A stretch of DNA of 37,024 nt from the NCBI GenBank assembly GCA_018814765.1, contig JAHIZJ010000050.1, positions 1-37,024 of the forward strand. The letters run 5' to 3'. The stretch is from Patescibacteria group bacterium (GTDB taxonomy: Bacteria > Patescibacteriota > Patescibacteriia > JAHIZJ01). Position 1 is the first letter of the stretch. Each line of letters begins with the position of its first letter. Under the pieces are notes generated by a model. The model was not told the DNA's origin. It searched no databases and was given only the letters and a program-made list of their open reading frames with translations. The translations under genes and the position numbers were made by a program. Positions 29,936-37,024 of the stretch are shown here, piece by piece.

Positions 29936-31180
29936 CTAATAGCCTCTAAGTTTGACCGCTTCAGCCACACGGCTGACTGCAAGTATATATGAGCCGATTC
30001 TTAGATCTACTTTATGGAGCTCGGCGGTTTCTTGCGTCTTTTTGAATGACAGCCTCATTACCTTTTGCAACCGAGACAACACTTCTTCCTCTTCCCAATA
30101 AAGCTGCTGCATATTTTGAACCCACTCGAAGTAGGAAACAGTCACACCACCAGCGTTAGAAAGGATATCCGGAATAACCAGAACTTTCTTTTTATTCAGT
30201 CTATCATCTGCCTCCGGAGTAATAGCTCCGTTGGCCAGTTCCAGAATGATTTTCGCTTTTATACGATTGGCATTTCGGCTGGTTATCTGATTGTCCAATG
30301 CGGCCGGTACTAGAATGTCACAAGGCTGTTCCAATAGTTTGGCATTAGACAAAACCTTGGATCCTTTATACCCAACCACTGAACCGGTCTCTTTTTTATA
30401 GAGCTCAACCTTATTTGGGTCAAAACCTTTTGCATCATATATTGCTCCCTGAGAATCTGACAACCCGACTATCTTGAATTTCATTTTGTGCAATATTTTG
30501 GCGGTGAAGCTACCAGCGTTTCCAAAGCCCTGAATAATAACTCGGCTGGAGCGATCACACTTTACATTTTTCATACCACAAGCTTCACCAAGTACATAAA
30601 TTCCTCCCTGGGCTGTGGCATACTGACGACCTAAGCTACCGCCAATTTCAATCGGTTTTCCTGTGACAATCCCCGGAACATTGTAGCCTATCATCCGACT
30701 AGCTTCATCCATTATCCAAGCCATAATTTGTGGATTTGTATAAACATCCGGAGCGGGTATGTCCAAGTTGGGTCCGATAAACCCATTCAAACTACGGACA
30801 TAGCCACGAGTCAAACGTTCAAGCTCTCCATGACTAAGCTTCTTTGGGTCCACTACAATTCCACCCTTAGCGCCACCATAGGGAATGTCCATCAAAGAAC
30901 ACTTCCAGGTCATCAACATGGCTAAGGCCTTCACTTCACTTATGTCAGCTTCTGGATGATAACGAATCCCGCCCTTAGTCGGACCGCGTGAATCATTATG
31001 CTGTACACGATAGCCATGAAAGACCTTGACCCGATCATTGTCCATAACAACAGGGATCGAAACCTGTAATATGCGTTTTGGAGTTTTTAAAATAGCCAAA
31101 ACATCAGGATTTAAATTTATTTCTTTGGCTGCTCTGTCCAGCTGCTTTATAGCGTTTTGGAATGGATTCGCTTTTGTCAT
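29936..31180 (-). CDS. gdhA: Glutamate (Glu/Leu/Phe/Val family) dehydrogenase
   Basis: This enzyme of 414 aa (422 from an upstream ATG at 31204 that would overlap the previous gene) interconverts glutamate and 2-oxoglutarate with NAD(P). [17 protein letters not shown] near residue 70 and the catalytic [15 protein letters not shown] near 100 are intact. The Rossmann region is [14 protein letters not shown]; the end motif [18 protein letters not shown] is typical. It starts 10 bases after the aminotransferase ends, and the two could work together in amino-acid nitrogen exchange. Confidence 0.95.
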   Translation of the reverse strand: MTKANPFQNAIKQLDRAAKEINLNPDVLAILKTPKRILQVSIPVVMDNDRVKVFHGYRVQHNDSRGPTKGGIRYHPEADISEVKALAMLMTWKCSLMDIPYGGAKGGIVVDPKKLSHGELERLTRGYVRSLNGFIGPNLDIPAPDVYTNPQIMAWIMDEASRMIGYNVPGIVTGKPIEIGGSLGRQYATAQGGIYVLGEACGMKNVKCDRSSRVIIQGFGNAGSFTAKILHKMKFKIVGLSDSQGAIYDAKGFDPNKVELYKKETGSVVGYKGSKVLSNAKLLEQPCDILVPAALDNQITSRNANRIKAKIILELANGAITPEADDRLNKKKVLVIPDILSNAGGVTVSYFEWVQNMQQLYWEEEEVLSRLQKVMRLSFKKTQETAELHKVDLRIGSYILAVSRVAEAVKLRGY

Positions 31181-31190
31181 ATTATTATAC

Positions 31191-32381
31191 TTATTTATTA
31201 ACAAATTCCTGAATAGCTTTTCGTAAAATACCTAGAGCTATTTGAAGCTCGTCGCTTTTTAAAACCAATGCAATTCTAAACTCTTCCTGTCCGTCTTGAG
31301 GGTTCAAATAAAATCCGCCTCCTGGCGCTACAGCCACTGTTTGATTATCATGAGAATAGTCTGTCAGCAACCAGCGAGCAAACTCATCGCTGCTTTTTCC
31401 GGGCAGACGTATAAAACTATAAAACGTACCGGCAGGAATAGAAATTTCTATTTCCTTAAGCCCGCCCAGATTGTCTATTAATACTTGACGCCTCTTTTGG
31501 TATATCTGAACTAAGTTCTGCGTATGCTCAAGACTGTTATTAAGAGTTTCCACGGCTACTTTTTGATCAACGACTGAAATAGCCATCCTACCTTGGGCAA
31601 ACCTCCTGACAGCGGCAATGAGCTTTTGGTCTCGACAGACTAAACAACCGATTCTTAGACCGCAGAGATTAAAGCGCTTGGAAACACTATCAACTATTAC
31701 TACGTTGTCCTTATATCCAGGCAAGGTTAATAAACTTTTCGAAGAACCCTCAAAAGCAATTCCACGATAGACCTCATCTCCTATTAATGTAATACCATGT
31801 TTGATGGCCAGCTCTCCCAAGGTTTTTAAGTCTTCTGTGGAATAATGATAACCGCTGGGGTTAGACGGGTTGTCAAACAATATTGCTTTCGTGCGATCAG
31901 TAATTTTATCTTCAATATCGTTCCGGCTGGGCAACTTATAACCCTGTCCATCTTTTTTAAATTTTAATGGTACCAGTTTAACACCCAATAGTGTAGCCAA
32001 GGATGTATAATTAGCATAATACGGTTCGAAAACAATCACTTCATCGTTAGCATCAGCTAAGGCAGCCAGAGCAAAAATCAAAGCCTCACTCGCTCCACTT
32101 GTCACAACCAGTTCATTGCTGTTTACATTTATACCAACGTCTTTATAAAATGACTGCCACGCTTCTATAAGTTCCGGGAGGCCGACAGCTGGAGCATATT
32201 TTATCTTTTGCTTTTTGAATAATGTCAACGCATCAAAAACTCTACCAGGCGGGTAATCATCTGGTTCGCCCACATTAAGTCTATATACTTTTTTACCCTT
32301 GTCCTCTACTTGACTGGCTAGTACTGCTAGCACTCTTAGGGGTGATTCTTTTACATGGCTACCGCGTTGTGATATTTTCAT
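31191..32381 (-). CDS. Class I/II PLP-dependent aminotransferase
   Basis: A 396-aa protein of fold-type I. GEPDDYPP near the N-terminus, [36 protein letters not shown] and [12 protein letters not shown] are conserved segments; the PLP lysine lies in [14 protein letters not shown]. The C-terminal [11 protein letters not shown] matches the family. It most resembles aspartate or aromatic aminotransferases, but the substrate is uncertain. It is placed between trxA and gdhA, with 71 bases to trxA. Confidence 0.92.
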   Translation of the reverse strand: MKISQRGSHVKESPLRVLAVLASQVEDKGKKVYRLNVGEPDDYPPGRVFDALTLFKKQKIKYAPAVGLPELIEAWQSFYKDVGINVNSNELVVTSGASEALIFALAALADANDEVIVFEPYYANYTSLATLLGVKLVPLKFKKDGQGYKLPSRNDIEDKITDRTKAILFDNPSNPSGYHYSTEDLKTLGELAIKHGITLIGDEVYRGIAFEGSSKSLLTLPGYKDNVVIVDSVSKRFNLCGLRIGCLVCRDQKLIAAVRRFAQGRMAISVVDQKVAVETLNNSLEHTQNLVQIYQKRRQVLIDNLGGLKEIEISIPAGTFYSFIRLPGKSSDEFARWLLTDYSHDNQTVAVAPGGGFYLNPQDGQEEFRIALVLKSDELQIALGILRKAIQEFVNK

Positions 32382-32452
32382 ATTTTTTATTGCTGGATAC
32401 TTTCTACAGCCAAAAAAACCATTAGTTCAATCACGGACTATTGTCTTTGCAT

Positions 32453-32779
32453 CTATTTTACAAACTCTTTCAGCTCGCTGGTAATTTTATCCTTTGACTG
32501 TAAGCCTACCATTTGTTTTTTCATCTCACCCTTTACGAATATTCCAATTGTGGGAATACTCATAACACTGAACTGACCCGCTGTGATAGGATTTTGGTCA
32601 ACTTCCAGCTTACCCACTTTTACCTTACCGTTGTTTTCGTTAGCTAGCTCTTCAATGATTGGAGCTAGAGCCTTACAGGGTCCGCACCAAGTAGCCCAGA
32701 AGTCTACTAAAACTGGCAGGCTCTCCTCTTTTAGGACTTCCTGCTCAAAGTTCTGGTCTGTTAATATTACCTCTGCCAT
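32453..32779 (-). CDS. trxA: Thioredoxin
   Basis: A 108-aa protein with the active site FWATWCGPCKALAP, the standard WCGPC. VKVGKLEVDQNP and SIPTIGIFVKGE with the cis-Pro after Ile are present. It has the normal length of a cytoplasmic thioredoxin and reduces disulfides in target proteins. It has its own promoter (32817-32845). Confidence 0.97.
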   Translation of the reverse strand: MAEVILTDQNFEQEVLKEESLPVLVDFWATWCGPCKALAPIIEELANENNGKVKVGKLEVDQNPITAGQFSVMSIPTIGIFVKGEMKKQMVGLQSKDKITSELKEFVK

Positions 32780-32816
32780 AGTTATTTCCCCTTGTATTAT
32801 TTATTTAGGTCTCTTT

Positions 32817-32845
32817 ATTGTAGAACAGGTGTATAAAAATGTCTA
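32817..32845 (-). promoter_or_regulatory. Promoter for trxA-aminotransferase-gdhA
   Basis: TAGACA (32840-32845), 17 bases, TACAAT (32817-32822). It lies about 38 bases before the trxA ATG. Confidence 0.55.
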
Positions 32846-32919
32846 TAATAAAAAACACCTTCCCGGGAAGACCAAGGAAAGTGCTAAAGTGCTGACGTTG
32901 TGCTGAAGTCCATGCCTCC

Positions 32920-33178
<259 letters not shown>

Positions 33179-33228
33179 TGCATCCCCCTATTCAGAAAGA
33201 ACCTGAAAAAAAATACCTTTCGGACATT

Positions 33229-33256
33229 ATCATATCAAAGCCCTGCGCTTAGTCAA
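33229..33256 (-). promoter_or_regulatory. Promoter for acpP
   Basis: TTGACT (33251-33256), 16 bases, TATGAT (33229-33234), about 50 bases before the ACP start. Confidence 0.55.
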
Positions 33257-33265
33257 GCCTGACTG

Positions 33266-34696
33266 CTAATTGTACAAACACTTCAAACTATCTATACCAA
33301 ATATTTTCGATATCTCCTCCAGGGAAATATCATCCGGGTATGTTAGAGGGTACATTTCTTTTACTAATGGTTGGTTCCGTACACGTTCTTTTATTTCATC
33401 GTTAGGTCGCCAATCTTCACCCACTAATTTAAAAAGGTTAAATAGCTGATAGTGCTCTTGTTCCAAAGCTTTTTGCTTTAACTCTTCAAAGTTTAATTGC
33501 CTGGTAACCTTATATTGTTTTTCGGCAGTTTTTAAATACATTTCAATTATTCCGTCCAGTTCGTTTGAATCCGTTATTGGTTTGCCATCAGCAATAACTG
33601 CATATTTAATCAAACCTTTTTTTAAATCACCTTTGAAAATAGTATGACAGCCAATATATTGAATATTTAAATCCACGTCTTTGTATATCGTATAGATTAG
33701 GATTCTACGATATGTATAATTTTTGGTGTGTAGCCAAAGCGACTCTGGTTTTAGGTTTGGGAATTCACGAACAACCAGTATACTGCCAGCCCCATATTTC
33801 TTTGATACATCATATGGCCCCCAAACTTCTATACCGTTATCGGTACACCAGTCATTCATCAAGCCATTGACTAAACCAGAGCAAGCTAAATATAATTGTC
33901 CCAGCTGATACGAAATTTCTGGACTGCCGGCTTGCCAGGGTATTTGCTCCGACAATTCTTGTACTTGTTCAGCGCTGTGTCCGATACTTTTCTTGAGAGC
34001 AAACTTGTCCTCATTCGTCTGTATGTTCAACGCTTCTACTAAGAAATCCATAACTTCTTTGTAGCCCGCTTGATTAAATTTTAGACTTTGGCGTCTACAA
34101 TTTTCCATGTGGTGTACCATAAAACACAATATAGCCCTAATCGAAGAAGGGATTGGAAAATGATTAATTGCATCTTTCATAGGGTGACCCTGTATACGGA
34201 ATTTTTTTACCAATTTGGCTAGTCTTTCTATCCACAATTCACTATATAAAGGATGGAAGTGAACAACATCAAATGGTTCGAATGTTCGAAAATCTATTCC
34301 TTGATAATATCGGTGAACTGAGCGAGCATAATCGTCAATCCACTTAGGATACTGTTTTGTTTTATCAGTCTGATCAATAATTGTTACAGTACCTCTGGCA
34401 CCATTAATCTCAACCTCCATACCATCTTTTAACACCTTGGTAGCATCTGCCACACTAACAACACATGGAATACCCATTTCGCGACTGACAATCGATGGGT
34501 GAGACGTGATCCCGCCTATCTCGCAAACAATCGCTCCGGCTTTAGACATCATCATTATCATTGTTGGGTCAGTAATGCGGGTTACTAAAATATCGCCCTC
34601 ATTAAAGTCCACCTCACCCTGAGCATCAGAAATAATTTTAACTTTACCTTTAGCTTTACCTGGGCTAGTGCCCATGCCTTTTAATAACTTGTTCAT
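33266..34696 (-). CDS. PEP-mobile-domain protein of unknown function
   Basis: The 476-aa protein starts with a swivelling phosphohistidine domain as in PEP synthase and pyruvate phosphate dikinase (about residues 8-112), with GGITSHPSIVSREMGIPCVV bearing the phospho-His at SHP. The rest, about 360 residues, matches no family I know: RSVHRYYQGIDFRTFEPFDVVHFHP, HHMENCRRQSLKF and EHYQLFNLFKLVGEDWRPNDE. No ATP-grasp or PEP-binding domain is visible. The mobile domain must thus receive phosphate from another protein or have a new role. Confidence 0.75.
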   Translation of the reverse strand: MNKLLKGMGTSPGKAKGKVKIISDAQGEVDFNEGDILVTRITDPTMIMMMSKAGAIVCEIGGITSHPSIVSREMGIPCVVSVADATKVLKDGMEVEINGARGTVTIIDQTDKTKQYPKWIDDYARSVHRYYQGIDFRTFEPFDVVHFHPLYSELWIERLAKLVKKFRIQGHPMKDAINHFPIPSSIRAILCFMVHHMENCRRQSLKFNQAGYKEVMDFLVEALNIQTNEDKFALKKSIGHSAEQVQELSEQIPWQAGSPEISYQLGQLYLACSGLVNGLMNDWCTDNGIEVWGPYDVSKKYGAGSILVVREFPNLKPESLWLHTKNYTYRRILIYTIYKDVDLNIQYIGCHTIFKGDLKKGLIKYAVIADGKPITDSNELDGIIEMYLKTAEKQYKVTRQLNFEELKQKALEQEHYQLFNLFKLVGEDWRPNDEIKERVRNQPLVKEMYPLTYPDDISLEEISKIFGIDSLKCLYN

Positions 34697-34754
34697 ATGA
34701 TTGATATTTAACCTCTTTTCTGTTTACAACGTTTGTTATAAGCAAAAGAAAGGT

Positions 34755-34790
34755 GGGGTGCTCATCAGGCTAAAGCCCAATCAGCACCCC
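34755..34790 (-). terminator. Terminator of histidine-phosphatase ORFan
   Basis: GGGGTGCT pairs with AGCACCCC around an inner GGCT-aa-AGCC stem; the minus strand then reads ACCTTTCTTTTG, a broken U-tract. Confidence 0.75.
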
Positions 34791-34797
34791 GGAAAGA

Positions 34798-35595
34798 TCA
34801 TTCGCTGAAGATGACGTCGAGGTCCACTTCACCCATCAGTGTTAGGTCGGGATTGACATCGAACCCAAACCAATCACGAGATCCTTCAACGATCAGGACG
34901 CCCTGGTTGTAGGTCGGCGACCAATCTTCACTGACGCTACCGAGATCCTGCCGTACAACGAATAAGGCGTGAAGCAGACAGACCTGCTCGTAGTGTGAGG
35001 TCACCACTGTGAACTTACGGGTGATGAGATCTCCAACCAGTCCTTCGCTTCTGGTTTTGAAGTTGAGTGCATCCTCCGTACAGAGATTCCGATGCTGGCC
35101 ATTGAGCCATTGCGGGGTTACCCGGGTGTCCAGTTCACGAAGTAGTTCAGTCAGACCTTCATAACGGTACTCGGGATAGTCGACGCGGATATCATGCTTA
35201 ACCGGAATGAATGTGCAGTCTCCACCAGTCACCGCTTTGATCTCTACCTGACAATCAAAGCCCGGTGTTTCGGCAAAGACCGGTTGCTCGGCAATCCCCT
35301 GAGCGATACAGATACCGGTGTGCGGTCCGCGTCCATTCTTCGAAGCCACAATCTCCCGCGGAATTATTCCCAGTTCCCTCATCCGGCATCCCTGATGCTT
35401 ACTTGCTCTGATTCCATCGTCACTCAAGGGAAAGAACGAATCCGGAATACGTCGGCTGTAGTTTCGAGCTAGCATCTCATAGACATCACCGTCGCAAAGT
35501 GCAACAGCGTGCCTCGACTCATACTTACCGTGACGCAGGAAGAGAACGCCCTTGCCGCCAGTCCGATCCAATACATCAGCCACATTGATTAACAT
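34798..35595 (-). CDS. Histidine-phosphatase-superfamily-like protein
   Basis: A 265-aa protein. The start MLINVADVL has GGGGG 8 bases upstream; a longer frame exists but has no ribosome site. VLFLRHGKYES near residue 20 is the RHG core, PLSDDGIRASKHQG near residue 57 the following conserved strand-helix and VVTSHYEQV near 205 the second catalytic His. These fit phosphoglycerate-mutase-like phosphatases. The middle and C-terminal regions are unusual for the family. It has a perfect consensus promoter and its own terminator, plus higher GC than the neighbours. The substrate is unknown. Confidence 0.65.
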   Translation of the reverse strand: MLINVADVLDRTGGKGVLFLRHGKYESRHAVALCDGDVYEMLARNYSRRIPDSFFPLSDDGIRASKHQGCRMRELGIIPREIVASKNGRGPHTGICIAQGIAEQPVFAETPGFDCQVEIKAVTGGDCTFIPVKHDIRVDYPEYRYEGLTELLRELDTRVTPQWLNGQHRNLCTEDALNFKTRSEGLVGDLITRKFTVVTSHYEQVCLLHALFVVRQDLGSVSEDWSPTYNQGVLIVEGSRDWFGFDVNPDLTLMGEVDLDVIFSE

Positions 35596-35673
35596 GACAA
35601 AACCCCCTCTTTTGTAGGGAACCTCGGCTAAATTGCCAATGAACATTTGCCAGACTTTCTAGTCTAACGGAGC

Positions 35674-35702
35674 ATTATATACCCCATAGGCTTTTGTGTC
35701 AA
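35674..35702 (-). promoter_or_regulatory. Consensus sigma70 promoter
   Basis: TTGACA (35697-35702), exactly 17 bases, TATAAT (35674-35679), a perfect match on the minus strand, about 80 bases before the phosphatase-like ATG. Confidence 0.85.
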
Positions 35703-35770
35703 TCGTTCTGACTAAATATATGTTATTTTGCGCTTATTTACAGGCTTTATTCGTGTTTTAGTGCTTTTGT

Positions 35771-35787
35771 TGTCAATATTATTGACA
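35771..35787. promoter_or_regulatory. Candidate operator palindrome
   Basis: TGTCAATA-T-TATTGACA is a perfect inverted repeat with a one-base centre. It covers the -35 box of the regulator promoter, so binding would block polymerase. Autoregulation by the TrmB-type protein is plausible but not shown. Confidence 0.5.
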
Positions 35788-35810
35788 CTTTATTCATTAA
35801 CTGATATACT
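35782..35810 (+). promoter_or_regulatory. Promoter for TrmB-type regulator
   Basis: TTGACA (35782-35787), 17 bases, TATACT (35805-35810), about 50 bases before the GTG start. Confidence 0.7.
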
Positions 35811-35861
35811 TAATGTGTTAAATAGTTTTTAATTCTAAATTATTAATTTTGAATTAATATC

Positions 35862-36614
35862 GTGAACCCTGCCCAAGCCTTAAAATCTATCGGCCTTAAT
35901 GAAAAAGAATCAGCTGTTTATCTGGCTTGTTTAGAGTTGGGTCAAGATACAGTATCTAGCATCGCAAAAAAGGCCACCCTAAAAAGGCCCACCGTCTATT
36001 TGATTCTTGATTCTTTAATTGTTAAGGGGTTGATAAATAGTGTAACGCGTGGAAAGCGCACCCTCTATGGAGCCGAGGGTCCGAAAAAGCTCTTTGGGCT
36101 GATTGCTAAACAAGAACGCGCCTTAAAAACCGTACTCCCTCTTTTAGAGGCTATTGATAATAGCCGTCATGAAAAACCCAAGATTAGATTTTATGAAGGC
36201 GAAGAAGGACTTTATACTATTTACAATGAGGTTTATGCAAGTAAAGAAATTCGATACTGGGGTTCGATCGCTGCAATAGACGCGAAGCATAAAGATTTAT
36301 ATGAATTATTTATGAAGGTTTCCAGTACAAAAAAACCGCGTGTTTATGATTTACTTTCTGATACTCCTCTTGATAGGGCATATTCAAAAAAGGTTATTCG
36401 TCCTGGATATCAAATTCGTTTCTTTCCTAAAGAAGATGTAATTTCTGTTGATTCTGCTTTATTTGATAATAAACTATCGATGTCTGCGTTTGGTGACGAT
36501 CCTCATGGATTAATAATCGAAAGCCAACCTATAGTAAATTCTTTTCGCTGTCTTTGGGATCTTGCCTGGAAATCAGCTACTCCGTTCAAACCGTCTAAAA
36601 AGGTTTTAAAATAG
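35862..36614 (+). CDS. TrmB-family transcriptional regulator
   Basis: The 250-aa protein starts at a GTG (there is no good ribosome site). Residues about 5-70 form a winged helix (LNEKESAVYLACLELGQDTVSSIAKKATLKRPTVYLILDSLIVKGLI), typical of TrmB/ArsR-like regulators. Residues about 85-240 are a C-terminal domain with PKIRFYEGEEGLYTIYNEV and FPKEDVISVDSALFDNKLSMSAF, as in TrmB proteins thought to sense a ligand. The regulated genes are unknown. A palindrome at its promoter may be its own operator. tRNA-Ala follows 37 bases later. Confidence 0.88.
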   Translation: MNPAQALKSIGLNEKESAVYLACLELGQDTVSSIAKKATLKRPTVYLILDSLIVKGLINSVTRGKRTLYGAEGPKKLFGLIAKQERALKTVLPLLEAIDNSRHEKPKIRFYEGEEGLYTIYNEVYASKEIRYWGSIAAIDAKHKDLYELFMKVSSTKKPRVYDLLSDTPLDRAYSKKVIRPGYQIRFFPKEDVISVDSALFDNKLSMSAFGDDPHGLIIESQPIVNSFRCLWDLAWKSATPFKPSKKVLK

Positions 36615-36642
36615 TTGCATATTCATATTATTTAGGTATAAT
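36615..36642 (+). promoter_or_regulatory. Promoter for tRNA-Ala
   Basis: TTGCAT (36615-36620), 16 bases, TATAAT (36637-36642), ending 9 bases before the mature tRNA. Confidence 0.65.
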
Positions 36643-36651
36643 CAAAACCAC

Positions 36652-36727
36652 GGGGACGTGGCGCAATTGGTAGCGCGCCTCCATGGCATGGAGGAGGTTG
36701 TGGGTTCGATTCCCATCGTCTCCACCA
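36652..36727 (+). tRNA. tRNA-Ala (anticodon GGC)
   Basis: A 76-nt cloverleaf: acceptor GGGGACG with CGTCTCC (one G-U), D arm GCGC/GCGC, anticodon arm CCTCC-ATGGCAT-GGAGG with anticodon GGC, T arm GTGGG-TTCGATT-CCCAT (one G-U), and an encoded CCA. Confidence 0.95.
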
Positions 36728-36803
36728 CCCTGCACCATTCCTCGCTATTACTCGTCAGGTGCAGGGTGCAGTGAATCTGAATTAATTGAATGGTTCACTG
36801 CAC
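36727..36803. repeat. Two overlapping hairpins after tRNA-Ala
   Basis: ACCCTGCACC pairs with GGTGCAGGGT (36727-36767), and GTGCAGTGAA with TTCACTGCAC (36766-36803). Both are perfect 10-bp stems, and they overlap by two bases. No T-tract follows. Confidence 0.6.
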
Positions 36804-36886
36804 GGCACATTGATACTTTATAAAACTTATAAATATTAACTAACCTGCTTCTAGCACATTACATCTTTCTTAAGCGACCACTCTGT

Positions 36887-37024
36887 TTAGTTAACCTTCA
36901 AGGGTAACACTTTTACCGGTTCCAGGGAGTGTTGATAGATATATTGTAGATACTTCCGGTAGGGAGTTATTCCATTCATATCTTTACCCAAATGATATCT
37001 CTCATGATTGTACCAGTGAACGTA
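36887..37024 (-). CDS. Integrase-core transposase, C-terminal end
   Basis: The window cuts this gene. The visible 45 residues start YVHWYNHERYHLGKDMNGITPYRKYLQ and end at TAA (36887-36889). WYNxERxHxxxxxxTPxxKY is the typical C-terminal end of IS3/IS481-type DDE integrases (rve_3). Whether the element is intact cannot be judged from here. Confidence 0.75.
   Translation of the reverse strand, partial: YVHWYNHERYHLGKDMNGITPYRKYLQYIYQHSLEPVKVLPLKVN

Overview
The window looks like chromosome from an uncultured Patescibacteria/CPR bacterium, probably Parcubacteria-like. The reasons are AT-rich core genes in tight same-strand runs, a V-type proton-pumping pyrophosphatase next to nusA, a PEP-mobile-domain orphan, a nusA with a long charged tail, and many short ORFans. 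The placement is an inference; no rRNA or other marker is present. TGA acts as a stop (for example at the end of ribE), so the recoded genetic code 25 does not apply here.

Core layout, mostly on the minus strand. A run at 4171-9905 holds folC, a queuosine-precursor transporter, an inositol-phosphatase family gene, riboflavin kinase, ribE, ribH, a family-4 uracil-DNA glycosylase and a cNMP/GAF sensor. tig-nfo lies at 11388-13513. A long run at 15331-24741 holds nusA, hppA, three plsC paralogs, a PaaK-like ligase, a membrane protein, a CorC/CNNM-like protein, a small gene and a REP-associated transposase relative. Next come rnhB, a methyltransferase, yraN and an Ig-repeat surface protein (26571-29466). 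trxA, an aminotransferase and gdhA lie at 29936-32779, then acpP (frameshifted) and a PEP-mobile-domain protein. On the plus strand are a Nudix-like gene with tRNA-Leu(TAA), and a TrmB-type regulator with tRNA-Ala(GGC). The last 138 bases are the 3' end of an integrase-type transposase.

Accessory layer. Higher-GC ORFan genes with strong Shine-Dalgarno sites, most with their own terminators and several with near-consensus sigma70 promoters or long structured leaders, sit between the core genes: 1-3346, 10080-11130, 13597-15329, 25027-26439 and 34755-35702. Three of these stand out. (1) Positions 125-3346 form a one-directional, promoter-led array in which each ORF is followed by a copy of the same imperfect hairpin; it resembles an integron but does not match the attC consensus. 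(2) Two tandem SAM-I (S-box) riboswitch-like aptamers, the first with an intrinsic terminator, precede a 136-aa protein of unknown function. (3) A 1.05-kb ORFan cassette at the folC 5' end is flanked by two diverged copies of the folC start and upstream region, one of them a decayed folC relic.

A hairpin with identical flanks (GTACCAGTC ... TCCGGTACAGGG) occurs in both the array leader and the SAM-riboswitch leader, which links these cassettes. All functional statements come from reading the sequence; no database search was run.
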